Assembly (NCBI GenBank): GCA_023974075.1
Contig: CM043788.1
Span: 12,985,216-13,049,215, forward strand
Direction: 5' to 3'
DNA from: Chaenocephalus aceratus
Taxonomy: Eukaryota; Chordata; Actinopteri; Perciformes; Channichthyidae
DNA length: 64,000 nt
The position numbers and the translations under genes were made by a program. Below, one piece after another: positions 1 through 11,410 of the stretch. The notes beneath the pieces are model-generated. The model searched no databases and was not told the DNA's origin. It saw only the letters and a program-made list of their open reading frames with translations. Numbering within the stretch: the first letter of the stretch is position 1; each line of letters begins with the position of its first letter.

Positions 1-445
1 GGGTCAATTTGTTTTAGGGCAACATTATATTGAGGCTGCATTTATAAGCACACATGTTTGCTGGATGCAATACATTAGTTTTCAGGCAAAAACATGTGTA
101 TTTCTTTTTGTGGACAACAGTGACTGTTCACACACCTATTTTTCTGTGACGTCATGGGTTATATTTTGTGCAATGCTAGTTCGATCAGAAGAGACAGTTT
201 TGATGTAAGAGTACATATTTATTGCCAGCAATACACATGAATGTAAAGGAGTTTGGCGATTAGGTCCCGTTGCGCAGGAATATCATTTCGGGAAGGGAGA
301 ACCCCAAATCCCCAAAAGAATTAAATATAATGAAATGAGATGTACTGGGTTTCTTACCTTACGAGCTAGCTGCGGTGATCTATGGAGATAATGAGAGAAT
401 TATACGGGGACAGAGAAGACATGTTATTGACTAGCGTAGGACTGA
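1..445. other. Unassigned flank, no gene seen
   Basis: No open frame, RNA gene or repeat family that I recognise. It is the left flank of the Harbinger element; its last three bases (TGA, 443-445) match the three bases after the other end of that element. Confidence 0.4.
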
Positions 446-569
446 CCCCTAGTTTCCACCGGGTCCGTCTGCGGCGCGTTACGCAAGGATCGCGGCCACT
501 CTAGTCAATGGGTGCTATTCTACCAGACGCGCCGCGTTACGGCTCAGAAGCGTCTCGCCGCTGGGCTCC

Positions 570-1932
570 GCTCGAAATAGGATTGAAGTCTATTTTTCGA
601 CGCAACGCAGCCGTAAGGTAATGTCGGGCAGGAAGTGTAACAGTGACAGCATCCGGCCCACCCCCCAAATAAACTAATTTGCAGACCCCCCTTCACATCA
701 CTACATCGTCTCCACAACGACACGCACAACGAAGTTTTTATATTGGAAGTGGAAAAACACTTGATTTTACATGACACAACGCATCTTTTTTACAAGGACA
801 ACACCAGAAGGACAAGTCCTGGTTTTTAATCGCTGGAATTTGTGGAGTGGAAGGTGAAAACTACTAATTAGCCAACACATTAATGTTAATGAATACTTGT
901 AGGTACAGTACAGAGCCATTCAGTAGTTTCAAATCTTGTGAAAGTCATTTAATAGCTTTTCAGTAAACTTGCATTTCACAAGAAAGTAAGATCTTATTTC
1001 CTATATCAACATATGCCTATGTTATATATATATATATATAAATATATATAATTTCATATATCTATGAACTGTATACATATATGTATATATATATATACAT
1101 ATATGTGTACATATGTATACACGTATATGTACACATATATGTGTTTACATATATTATATTATTTTTTATTTAATATATATTGTTTTTTTAACTATACTTT
1201 AGCTTGTTAATTTCACCCAGGGATCAATACAGTTTTGTGTTAACCTATTATAATGATAATACATTTTTTATTATAATTGTTTTGTATTCATCTTAATCTG
1301 CAAAGTATAGCTGTCCGAAACATTTAAAATTAAGAAAATAATATTTCCCTCTGGAGGTGTATTGTAGTAGAAATAAACAGGAAATGGTATTCTCAAGTAT
1401 GCACAAGTGCCATTGTACAATAATTAATCAAATCTAGGGGCTACTACACTTTCATTGAGATTTTTTTTACATCATTGAAGAAGTTCACTTAGCTATGTGA
1501 GTATAGTGTTATAACAACTACACAAAGTACTGTCAATAATGTTTAAATACAGTATGCTGTGGTGGTCCTTCATTTCTAGTCTGAAGATACATTGTGAGGA
1601 CAGGCAAGAATCATTTGTCAGACCAAAACAATTTATTTGAAAATAAATAACATAGCATATTAAAAATAAAGAACGCTTTTTTACAAATGCAAATGGTAGT
1701 ACAATAACTTTGTTGCTTTTTATAATTTTTCTGGAATGAAAAAATACCAAATGTTTCAATCGATTTGGCGGTGTAATAACTATTGTGTTCCAGTAATCAC
1801 ACCATCCTGTCCTGCCAAGTCACACTGACCTCAGGAGAGTGAAGAAGGTGCAGAAAGCCTCCCTCACATTACAGGAATCTCTTGATGGCCCGTTTCCTCC
1901 CATTGTTTCTCACTGGTGCCATGTGTCTACCC
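570..1932. other. Noncoding interior of the Harbinger element
   Basis: AT-rich sequence between the left TIR and the hAT insertion. Apart from the AT repeat at 1021-1170 I see no gene. 1860-1924 is the sequence just downstream of the transposase stop codon before the hAT split it away. Confidence 0.4.
1021..1170. repeat. AT/ATGTAC simple repeat
   Basis: Alternating TATA runs with interspersed TGTACACATATATG units, directly visible; low-complexity DNA that can fold on itself. Confidence 0.8.
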
Positions 1933-2335
1933 CAGTGGTTCCCAAACTTTTTGTGCCCAAGGCACACCAAAGGACAAGTAAAAATCTCAAGGCACACCTA
2001 TTGTGCAAATAGCCCTTATAACACGTGTTATCACTCATATCATGTAAAATATCTGTAAATGTGCATAATTATTTACTAATGCCAAATAAAATGTGACAAA
2101 GACAACTATATTACTCATGAAATATTTATTAACAAAATATTTCAGAAATTAATTTGAAACGTTATCAAATTGGGCTTCATCAAAGCAGCAACACACTCAT
2201 TTAAACCAGACAGGTCACAACATTAAAAATGAGACAAAGGAAATTCAGCACAGAGAACTGTCAATGCAAGGAAGCTGCATTGTCCATGGTCCTGAACTAC
2301 ACATTATAAATGTAACATTTCAGCAGAGATGGGGT

Positions 2336-2430
2336 CGTTACTAAAAAAAGTAATATATTACATATTACTTTTAAAAAAGTAATATATTACATATTACTTT
2401 TAAAAAGTAATATATTACACTACTCGTTAC
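2336..2430. repeat. Tandem TAATATATTACATATTACTTTT repeat
   Basis: About three imperfect copies of a roughly 30-bp AT-rich unit with the GTAATATATTACATATTAC core. It directly abuts the left TSD of the inner hAT, so that element may have landed in it. Confidence 0.7.
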
Positions 2431-2437
2431 TCTATAC

Positions 2438-3490
2438 TAGGGCTGTCAAACGATTACAAATTGTAATCAGATTAATCACAGCTTAAAAATTAATTAATCA
2501 TGATTAATCACCATTCGAACTATGTCCAAAATATGCCATTTATTTATGTATATTGTTGTGGGAATGGAAAGATAAATGAAAGAAGGCGGATATATCCATT
2601 TAACATACAGTATCTATGTTTATTATAACATTCTGCATGTCAAAATGAAAGACAACCCACACACCTATCAATCATCAAACCGTGGGGTCTTAATTCATTA
2701 CGTGTTGATTTCTATCAACGGGGGAGTACTTCAGGAAAGTCGACAGAGGGGGAGGGGGGGCTCGTGGAGTTACTTCGTGACCACAGAGTGTGAACGTTGT
2801 GATCAGCTGTTTTAGCGCAGTTCTTCAGTGAAGGGGGGAGTCTCCTCCGCAGCCGGTTGGCGTAGTTTGGCACAGTTCCGTTGTACAAACCGACGTTAAC
2901 AGCAGCCCTGTCTGTGCACACGGAGACCGACTCTGTCGTCTGGTGATCTAACCGCCTTCTGGAAAAGCTTCACAAGTACGTCGGTACGCAAATGCGCTTT
3001 GTGACACAAGTGACGGTACGCATTTCAGATTACGCACATAACCTGCGTACCAGTTATGTGCACCCCTGTACCAGAGCCATATTATTACTATTATATGGCT
3101 CTGCCCTGTACTACAGCAAAAGTATTCTGCGTCGGGACTTCCTGCAACAACACCACGCCGTTATCAAAGATGTTCTATTGAGAAGACGATCACTACGTGA
3201 CAAAAGTTTTCAAAACCGTGGCTACTGAAATCAATCTTACTAACTGCTGTCTGTGCAATTTACTCCGCGCGAGTTGGCAGACTTTATTTGCTTACTTTAA
3301 CATCATTTTTCATGGTGGGCTAAGCCATTTCTTGGTATGGTGTAGCCTACCCCAGCCATACCCTGGCGCTGCCACTGGTGGCACGTATGGGGCGGGCCAT
3401 TCTGCACATGCGTTAAATGCATTAAATATTTTAACGCAATTAATTCAAAAATTAATTACCGCCGTTAACGCGATAATTTTGACAGCACTA
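2438..3490. mobile_element. Nested non-autonomous hAT-like element, 1.05 kb
   Basis: Begins TAGGGCTGTCAAA (2438) and ends TTTGACAGCACTA (3490), with an exact 8-bp TSD CTCTATAC at 2430-2437 and 3491-3498. The subterminal regions carry AATTAATTA and GATTAATCA motifs. No transposase frame. Inside, 2637-2719 plus 3108-3366 match, on the opposite strand, the nested unit at 23428-24050, with 2720-3107 as an extra insert. The 8-bp TSD supports hAT; the TAG terminus is less typical. Confidence 0.85.
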
Positions 3491-4359
3491 CTCTATACAT
3501 AAGTAACTCGTTACTTTACTCGTTACTTTACTCGCAGGGCCGGCCCGCCCCTCCCTGCAGGCAGATCACGCAGACTGCTAAAGTTTCAAATGTTCTCTTT
3601 AGTTCAGTTTCCATTATCGCATAAGACTGATCCAGATCCTGAATGTTTTTCCTATCTGACCATGGCTGTTCTCTGTCTCCTGCTATCTGTATATTTTGCG
3701 CAGTCTATCTCTGCTCACTCTGTTGCGTCGGCGTGTTCTCCTGCGTGTTGGCCATGTGTTGCACTGGAACCAGACACCGCAAAGACTTCAGCCGAGCACG
3801 TACGAACTGCGCATGCGTGAGTGGCAATAACTCTCCTTACCAGCAGGCGGGCGGTAGTGTGTATTCGTCATTCAAAACAGGCAACAACCGGAAGACAGAG
3901 AAGAAGAAACAGACTGTGATATAAACAAACAACAAATAGCGTGTGCGGTAACTCCACCTTAGCAGCATGTGTTCTTTGCAGGTGCTTGTTGAGGTTTGAC
4001 GTGGTGTTTACAGCAGTGGATAACAGCTTCTGGCCTGGACACAGTTTGCACCTCACCGTCACATTCCTGTCTATTCTTCGGATGAACTCAAATAATGGGC
4101 ATACCTCCACCCCTCGAGAGTTATCGCTGACTCAGCCATGTTTATGCAGCACTGCACGTGGAGATGTGGACGTGCAAGTCGCGCAGATTACGTACATATA
4201 AACCTACAAAGTACTGATATAGTAAATTAAAAAATAATTATTTTTGTGTAGTTGTATATTGCAATAATAACGTATGGTTGTCACAAAATCCCACGGCACA
4301 CCCGGACTTGCCTCACGGCACACCAGTGTGCCGCGGCACACCGTTTGGGAACCACTGGT

Positions 4360-5115
4360 CTACCCTGCTGCATCTAGCAACCTCTGGTTTTCACTAGGGG
4401 CAAGCAGGAAGTTGTGAAGGATGCATCCTGCCACCACTAGCGTGTCTACGTTTTTCGGTAGCAGGTTGATACGGCGATGGAAGATTCTCCACCTGGAGGC
4501 CAGAATGCCGAAAGCATTTTCCACCACCATCCTTGCTCTTGACAGTCTGTAGTTGAAAATCCTCTTTTGATGAGTGAGGTTCTTTCCGGGGTATGGTCTC
4601 ATGAGGTATGGCTTGAGTGGGAAAGCTGCGTCACCCACCATGACGAATGGCATCTCACCCAGGTGAGCAGCATCAGGTAGAGAGGTGCTGGTTGAAACAT
4701 GAAGAGTTTTGGTCTCCATTCCTTTCCCCAAATCAGATCCGGCATACGTCCCACCATCACTTGTTCTTCCGAAGTCCCCCACTTGAATGACTCGGAACCT
4801 GTAGTCAGCATCAACAAGTGCCATAAGCACTATGAAAAATGTCTTCTTGTAGTTGAAGTACTGACTCCCAGACAGTGGTGGTGCTTGGATGACGATATGC
4901 TTTCCGTCTATTGCTCCCAGGCAATTTGGGAAATTCCATTTTTCCCAGAAGCATTGTGTGACCTCCTTCCATGTGTCTTTTGTTGGCCTGGGTAGGAACC
5001 TCTCCATCATTATCTTCTCAATGGCTGCATACACCATATGGACATAGTTTGTCACAGTAGAGCATCCCAGGCGATAGCTGAATGCTAGGCTGATCAGTGA
5101 GTCCCCGGATGCCAA
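4360..5115 (-). CDS. Harbinger transposase (HARBI1-like), N-terminal exon missing
   Basis: A 251-residue frame of the DDE superfamily endonuclease DDE_Tnp_4, which cuts and rejoins PIF/Harbinger DNA. Visible motifs: GAIDGKH (catalytic Asp70), VDADYRF (Asp104), the conserved GRTSDGGTY, VGDAAFPL (Asp162) and ARMVVENAFG (Glu199). Known family members are about 350 residues, so about 100 N-terminal residues, including the helix-turn-helix, are absent. Upstream the frame reads RYLASGDS back to a good splice acceptor (pyrimidine tract then CAG, ending about 5123), so this is a last exon whose first exon is gone. The catalytic exon itself has no stop or frameshift. The stop TAG at 4360-4362 lies inside the TSD of the hAT at 1933-4357. 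It diverges from the MADF gene starting about 70 bp away. Confidence 0.85.
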   Translation of the reverse strand: MASGDSLISLAFSYRLGCSTVTNYVHMVYAAIEKIMMERFLPRPTKDTWKEVTQCFWEKWNFPNCLGAIDGKHIVIQAPPLSGSQYFNYKKTFFIVLMALVDADYRFRVIQVGDFGRTSDGGTYAGSDLGKGMETKTLHVSTSTSLPDAAHLGEMPFVMVGDAAFPLKPYLMRPYPGKNLTHQKRIFNYRLSRARMVVENAFGILASRWRIFHRRINLLPKNVDTLVVAGCILHNFLLAPSENQRLLDAAG

Positions 5116-5194
5116 GTATCTGTGAAGGGAAAAACAAGCAAAGAAAAATGTGTGAAATCATTGTATTCATCTCAATCTATTCTTTATTTCAGTT

Positions 5195-6196
5195 GACGTT
5201 TGCAAGGTGAGGTGGAAGTCACTGAGGGACGCCTTTGTCAAAAACAAAAAAAAACTCTCCCAAGTGGATCTGCAGGTGGAACACATAGGGAATGGAAGTA
5301 CACAGAGATCATGTCCTTCCTTTTGCCCTATATACAGCCAAGGAGGTATGTATGCAAATATTTTAATTTCTATAATTTTGCATGAAATTAATGAAGTCTT
5401 TCACAATAACAACTTTGTAATTTGTCATGATGTATTGCAAAGGGTATGAAAGAGTTTATATTAAATTACATAAATATGTTCCTATTGCATAAATTAATCC
5501 CAAGAAAAAAGCTTAAAATGTTTTCCATGCTGTTGTTTCTTTTCATATAGTTCAAAAAGCAGCTTGGGGAATCCTTCTCCAGTTGACATGGAGATATCAT
5601 TTACACCAGATTCGAGAATTACATCTGCATCTCCAGCACCACTTCATCCAACCCCACCACCTCAAACCCCACCACCTCTGGTACCCACAACCTCTGGGGA
5701 GAGGCAAAGGCCCTCTAGGTCCCGTAGCCTCAGGGATCCCATTTCCGCAGCAGCAGCCCAGCGTTCCACGCGGGACCAAAGGAGGAGGCCACAGAGCACA
5801 GACCTGGGAGAGCAACTGTTGTCTCTTTTACAGGAACCTCCAGCCAAAGCACACATGCCAGTTTCAGAACTGGAGGAGTCCTACCACTTCGCTCTGAGTC
5901 TTGTGCCCATTTTACAAAGACTGGACAAAGACAGGCGACATCAGGCCAAACTTAGTATTTTAAACACCCTCCATAACCTGGAAAACACACAGCACCTACA
6001 TTGGCAGCCTATTGTTCATCCCCCCATGTCACAGCATTCAATTCACACCTCCAGGCCAGTAGCCTTTCGGCCAAGTGTACCACAACCCCCACAAGGCCCA
6101 TCAACACCTATAGGGCCACTAACACAAATGCTGTCCTCAGATGTCAAATGGGAGTCCCCGGCCGGAAGTCCCCGGAGTTGGGGAAGGCTTCAGTAG
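5195..6196 (+). pseudogene. MADF-BESS (Myb-like) partner protein of Harbinger, broken
   Basis: In PIF/Harbinger this second protein binds DNA and recruits the transposase. A splice acceptor (CTTTATTTCAG, ending 5194) is followed by a frame reading VRWKSLRDAFVKNKKK, the middle of a MADF domain. The rest of the domain (REWKYTEIMSFLLPYIQPRR) is in another frame after the A-run near 5246-5256, so there is a one-base slip. A donor (AAGGAG|GTATGT, about 5347) and an acceptor (TTTTCATATAG, 5550) bound an intron. The next exon encodes a Pro/Ser-rich linker and, at about 5875-5985, a BESS motif (HFALSLVPILQRLDKDRRHQ). The first exon (start of MADF) is missing. The last residues (about 6160 onward) come from the inserted repeat cluster, so the native C-terminus is uncertain. 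Confidence 0.75.
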
Positions 6197-7340
6197 AAGC
6201 TGCTGGGACTCCCAGCAGCTGCTACTGAAGCCTTCCGAGTAAATCGCCAGAACGCCGACACCTCCTCATCTCCACCGCTCCCAGGTTTTATTTTGTGTTG
6301 CCATAAATTAGTCTCTCTGCGTTTCTGCGCTGGGCTAATGCTAATGCTAATAATGCTAATGCGAGGATAATAAAATGGCGGCTTCACAAAACTTTTTGGG
6401 AGTTTTACGGGGCGTGGTTTGCAATTCGCCCAGCCAATCAGGAATATAGCTCTTTTCTCAAAAAAGAGCCCCTCGAAAGTCCCTGCTAGAGAGCAGGGAC
6501 TTTCGAGGGGGTAAAAAGGTTCGCATGAACTACTTTTAGTACCGGCTCTTTTTGGTGTGAACGCGATCATGAACTAAGTTCGCATGAACCTTTGTGGGAA
6601 AAGTACCGCAGTGTGAACGCGGCTATTGTGATGGAAATCACATTAGCCGCGTTCACACTGCGGTACTTTTCCCACAAAGGTTCATGCGAACTTAGTTCAT
6701 GCGAACTCTTTAGTTCGCATGAACTAAGTACAGATCGCGTTCACACCAGAAAAAGTCCCTGGGGGTGGATTAGGCAAATGAAGCCGCTGACGTCACTTCT
6801 TCTTCTTCTGCTTTGGGTTTACTGGCAGGCCGCAAACCACTTCACGGCGTATACTGCCGCCCAAAGTCCCCGGAGTTGGGGACTGGCTTCAGTCGAAGCT
6901 GCTGGGAGTCCCAGCAGCTTCGACTGAAGCCTTCCGAGTAAATCGCCAGAACGCCGACACCTCCTCATCTCCACCGCTCCCATGTTTTATTTTGTGTTGC
7001 CATAAGTTAGTCTCTCTGCGTTTCTGCGCTGGGCTAATGCTAATAATGCTAATGCTAATAATGCTAATGCGAGGATAATAAAATGGCGGCTTCACAAAAC
7101 TTTTTGGGAGTTTTACGGGGCGTGGTTTGTAATTCGCCCAGCCAATCAGGAACATAGCTCTTTTCTCAAAAAAGAGCCGCTCGAAAGTCCCTGCTCTCTA
7201 AAGTCCCTGCTCTCTAGCAGGGACTTTCGAGGGGGTAAAAAGGTTCGCATGAACTACTTTTGGTACCGGCTCTTTTTGGTGTGAACGCGATCATGAACTC
7301 AGTTCGCATGAACCTTTGTGGGAAAAGTACCGCAGTGTAC
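6167..7340. repeat. MITE-like cluster: two direct copies flanking an inverted piece
   Basis: A block of about 450 bp starting GAAGTCCCCGGAGTTGGGG occurs at 6167-6600 and again at 6863-7330, sharing GCTAATGCTAATAATGC runs, AAAATGGCGGCTTCAC and the end GGTTCGCATGAAC...AAGTACCGCAGTGTGAACG. At 6590-6690 that end is repeated in inverted form, making a near-perfect palindrome around ATGGAAATCACATTAG. Short hairpins (AAGCTGCTGGGA/TCCCAGCAGCTT; GTCCCTGCT/AGCAGGGAC) sit in both copies. No coding capacity. Probably two or three copies of one short inverted-repeat element inserted in or next to each other. Confidence 0.7.
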
Positions 7341-7883
7341 TCTTGTTGTCTCCTTTGCTGGTTGAGGGGGTGCACCCAAAACCGGTTCCTTCTCCTCCCC
7401 CCATCCCTCCTCTGTAGTCTTTCCAGTAGGAGAATAAAGGCCAGCGTTCTCCTTCGGTTTACAGGCACTGTGTGTAAATTATATAGAATAAATATGATGA
7501 TGAATGCATTTTTTTTACCACTAAAATACAGTAACCCATCTTTGATTCATGTTGTTTTTAACTGGACTTACAATTATTATTAATTATGTCTGTAGTCTAC
7601 AACACAACAAAATAGGAAATAACAACAATACACACGATTTAAACAGACACAAAAATAAACCATTTAACTACTTAGCCTACTTACTTTCTTGTAGAAGTAC
7701 AAATATCCAGGAAATATGCCCAAATCAACAAGAACTGCGAGCCGGCATGCACGACGCTCCGCTTCCGTAATGCTTCTGAAACGCGCCCGGTAGGGTATGA
7801 CGCCGGAGGAGGCCGGACCAAAACCGCGGCGCAGCCGTAACGCGCCGCAGGCGGACCCGGTGGAAACTAGGGGTGAGAGTGGG

Positions 7884-8196
7884 ATAATGCATGGATGGAC
7901 ACGTCCTGGCTCACAGGAGCCTCAAACCCTTCCGGTCTAACATGAAAATAAAATGCGTGGATGTCACATCCTGGCTCACAAGCCTGAGACCCTTCCGGTC
8001 AAACATGAAAATAAAATGCGTGGATGTCACATCCTGGCTCACACGAGCCTGAGACCCTTCCGGTCAAACATGAAAATAAAATGTGTGGATGTCACATCCT
8101 GGCTCACACGAGCCTGAGACCCTTCCGGTCAAACACGAAATAAAAATGCATGGATGATCACGACCTGGCTCACGCGAGCCGGAGACCCTCCGGTCA
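7884..8196. repeat. Minisatellite, about 66-bp unit, five copies
   Basis: Units of the form GATGTCACATCCTGGCTCAC + ACGAGCCTGAGACCCTTCCG + GTCAAACATGAAAATAAAAT repeat about five times, the middle three nearly identical and the outer ones diverged. It starts just outside the right end of the Harbinger element. Confidence 0.9.
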
Positions 8197-10084
8197 GAAG
8201 ATGGTTGACATGGAAGTGGAACGTGACCTGAAATGAAACATGTGACATGACATGACCTGCAAGAGTAAACGTGCCTGTGATCTTTAGATTGAATGATACA
8301 ATTAGAATTCAGATAGAAACATGAGAATGATATGTGAGCTGATATGCTAATGACACCACCACCAGTTATATGCATATTTACCATGGTTAAACTTGAGAGA
8401 TCTTGGATTGCCGCACAAGCCGATGCCCGGGCGAAGAGGGAGATGTAGGCCATGTAATGCACGTGAGCTGTTGGCTTGAGTACAGTGATGCATGGATATC
8501 ATAACCCGGCTTATCGGCAAGCCATGTGAGCATGAAGCCGAGAATATGAATGAAGTGCGGGATGCACAGCATAAAATGACATACGCTTAGGTAAATGCTG
8601 AAACGTGACCCATGAACAGGTCTAGCTTAATTAGCAGTTTAGTTACCCCAAGATGAGTCATAGATGCTGATATGCTTGATTACTTGATTGAATGATTAAG
8701 ACTGTTTTCTATCATCTGAAAAGAGAACGATGGAGGGACGCTAGTGTTAGATCCAAGGAGCCGTGACTGTGTGACCCTAAAAGTGAAGCACACTAAAGGG
8801 AATTCAGTCATTGTTAATTGCATTACTCACACTTTTGCCTTTTCTGCTGTGAAAGGTCCAAATGTATTCTGTGAGAACAGCCATTTGGGATAATGTGTCT
8901 CCCTATACGAGTAAAGGGACATTTTAAAAACAGCTTTTCTGACAGTACTGTCACACAGGGGTCTGAACGAGAATTGGTCAATTTTGAATTTGTAGTCTAA
9001 AAGGTGTATCGATAATTATTTCAGGTAACAGCTCATTTCAAAGAACTATGGTTATTCATGAGAATTCAGGCTTCACATAAACCTTCAAAAGGGTGTGTAG
9101 AGTTTATTAAGCTATTAAGAATAAACAAGGAAACAGGTTCATAAAATCAACATCCTAATGTCACACTGTTAAGCAAATAAGCAGCAGTTACACACAGGTC
9201 ATACACTTATCATTCACTAACCGCTAAGAGCATAAAACACTCTTCAGTTCTCTTGGGTGGATTTATTAAGGCGGAAGCACTAAGGATTTATTTATAATAT
9301 ATGACCTTCGTCATCATACTTTGAATGACACACTTGTTGACACACACACTTGTACATATTAAACTCCTCAGGGAAATGTTTAATGCTTTTAAGACTAGCA
9401 GTAGTAGCTGTGATAGCAGTCATAAGCATTCCTCTAATTAAGTAAGTTTCCCTTTATGGCCTTCACTAAGCTTCATGCCAATCATCAGCTGTTTATTATT
9501 GCTGGGATATTTTTGCCTTTTCAACCTAACCAACACCAATCAGGGTTAGTTTGGAGACGTTGTTAGAAGCTCAACAACTTTTAACAAACAAAAAATTATA
9601 AATATGTAATGCAAATCTTTGAAAAAAACAATGTATGCGGCTAACAAGCTAAACAGTAGCCTACACACATTGTTGGTGAACAGCATCTTGTCAAAACAGG
9701 GCTCCAGCACAACCCTAAGTATAAATGTATTTTAGTTTAAAATTGAATTTGTAGGCTGTTGCACCTCTAACTTCCTCTAATTCTCTAATCTATCTTTTCT
9801 AATTTTTTCTTAACCTCTGTTTGATTACAAAAGTGAACATGCCAGAAGGAACAGAGTAAGGTAACATTATCAAACTGCAACATATATATAGCTATGGAAA
9901 AAGCTTTATTCCATTTTTCACTTAACCTTTACCATATACATTTTCCTTTAAATGTTTATAGTTAAAACGTAAAAAGTCAAAATTGGCGTTGTTTGCTACT
10001 CTGGAAACTGGTTTTGTATAGCTGCACATTTTTTTGAGAGAGATTTAATCTAGCGTCTGAGATGTACCTGTGTTCCTGTGTAGA
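8197..10084. other. No gene seen
   Basis: AT-rich DNA without a long open frame, recognisable domain or clear inverted repeat. Diverged repeats cannot be excluded. Confidence 0.4.
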
Positions 10085-10613
10085 GTGTAGATCCCACTCG
10101 CCCAACATATACTATCAGATATAATATTACTTTATTTTGCAGTCTCAACACATTTTGTAGCTAAGTCCCAAAGAATTAGAGATTCTCTCTACTTCTGGAA
10201 TCGATTTGTCAGTTTTCCTGTATATGCATTCAAGGTTCACCATTGAGCTGGAATTGTTATATGAATAAAATGTTACTGTGTCAATGATTTATATCTGTAC
10301 ACAGTATGCTTTGATCTTAATTCATTAACAACCCGGAAATAGTATCAACTAAAATGCTGATGACCTGCTGGGGTCGTAGGGGGAATCCTCCACTCTTCAC
10401 ACCCCTTTTAAGGAAATAGTGATCAAACACTGTGTGGGCATGCTCACTTCTGTTACTCAAGTATTGAATCAGGCACCAATTTGACACGTGGGTTTTCAAT
10501 CTTCACAATATATTATGTCACCACTTTGTGGCCCTACCTAAACAGAATGCAGATTGAAGATCCCACTCGCCAAACATAAAACATCACATATAATATAATA
10601 TACGCAGTCTCAG
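10085..10613. repeat. Old duplicated segment (paralogue of 17311-17440 and 19455-19690)
   Basis: 10150-10260 (AATCGATTTGTCAGTTTTCC, then AGGTTCACCATTGAGCTGG) is matched at 17340-17430. 10320-10545 (AACCCGGAAATAGTATCAAC through AATCTTCACAATAT) is matched at 19470-19690. 10555-10607 (TCCCACTCGCCAAACAT) matches 10091-10140. So a segment was duplicated in tandem, and the second copy was then split by the long-TIR element at 10614-17310 and by sequence at about 17440-19440. The first copy keeps the empty site of the long-TIR element at 10143. Confidence 0.75.
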
Positions 10614-11410
10614 CCAACCTGATCTCACCAGAATGTGTGACTCCACCACGACTCCTTAACACCACAATGCGTGGTGGAGTCACGAACTTTGTTACATTTG
10701 CGTGTCGGCACCACGCAAACAACCCCAATGTAAAGTGAATGAGGCTCCTTTGTCGTGGTGCACACACGCATTTCTACAATGTCCCGCAGTGAGCTTTTAT
10801 TCTATACAACGTTTTTTAAATCTACTTTATAGCGTGTAGTAACTCACGGGAGGCTTCTTTTATTTTATTTGTATTCATAATTATTTGTATTTTTCGTCAG
10901 AATGTAAAAATTACATTAGTTACGAATTTGTGTTCTCAAAAAACAGTGCATTGTGTGTAATGCAACTGTTAATTTTATTAAATTAGTTTGTTTTTAAGGA
11001 AGGCCAGAGCTTCAGGTGTGTCAAATAGATTGTTCCCTTTAGTTAACGTTATTTAAAAGATAATGATCATGTCATGATCATGATCATGTACGAGCGTCCA
11101 TTCCCATTGGATAACGGAGAATTTTACACCCGGAAGTAAGTAGCCAATTCTCCTTACTGTCGATTGATTTTACAGTGATATCTGCACTACTCATCGACTA
11201 AAAAACACCAAATTGGCCTTGTTAATTACACAACATTGATTGGTTTGAATTGTGTGCAATGCTTTTGTATTTTCCCCCTTCGATTCGGAGAAACAAATAT
11301 TTTTTCGGAGTTTTTGGACGGCAGAAGACACTACACTACCCAGAATCCTCAGCTATCGTTTGGGACTACACCATGAACCCCGTGATCAGCCCTCAAGCTC
11401 TTTGATTGGT
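10614..11410. repeat. Left arm of long-TIR element 1
   Basis: Inverted partner of 16505-17310. It contains a nested palindrome near its end (GTGACTCCACCACGA and TGCGTGGTGGAGTCACGA), a TGATCATG run at 11070-11088 that the right arm lacks in part, and a CCCCCTTCGATTCGGAGAAAC motif that also occurs at 43470 in element 2. Confidence 0.85.

Larger units (their letters stand above)
1933..4357. mobile_element. hAT DNA transposon, non-autonomous, 2.4 kb
   Basis: Ends are CAGTGGTTCCCAAAC (1933) and its complement (ends 4357), followed inside on both sides by repeated GGCACACC/GGTGTGCC blocks. The 8-bp TSD GTCTACCC is exact at 1925-1932 and 4358-4365. TIRs starting CAG and an 8-bp TSD define hAT; this end sequence resembles Charlie-like hAT families. 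No transposase frame is left inside; it holds a second hAT-like element at 2438-3490. It sits at the 3' end of the Harbinger transposase gene. Confidence 0.9.
446..7873. mobile_element. PIF/Harbinger-type DNA transposon, 7.4 kb, with nested insertions
   Basis: The two ends are inverted copies: the left begins CCCCTAGTTTCCACCGGGTC at 446 and the right is its complement ending at 7873; the match runs about 38 bp into a GC-rich subterminal block. The flanking bases TGA (443-445 and 7874-7876) fit a 3-bp TSD, the size used by PIF/Harbinger, although these more often choose TWA. Inside lie a Harbinger transposase on the minus strand and a MADF/BESS (Myb-like) gene on the plus strand, the usual two-gene pair of the superfamily. 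Much of the length is later insertion: a hAT at 1933-4357 and a repeat cluster at 6167-7340. That all of it belongs to one element is inferred from the ends plus the gene pair. Confidence 0.7.

Noticed and set aside
7884..8196. Array considered as CRISPR
   Set aside because: Units are tandem with no unique spacers, and the DNA is vertebrate.
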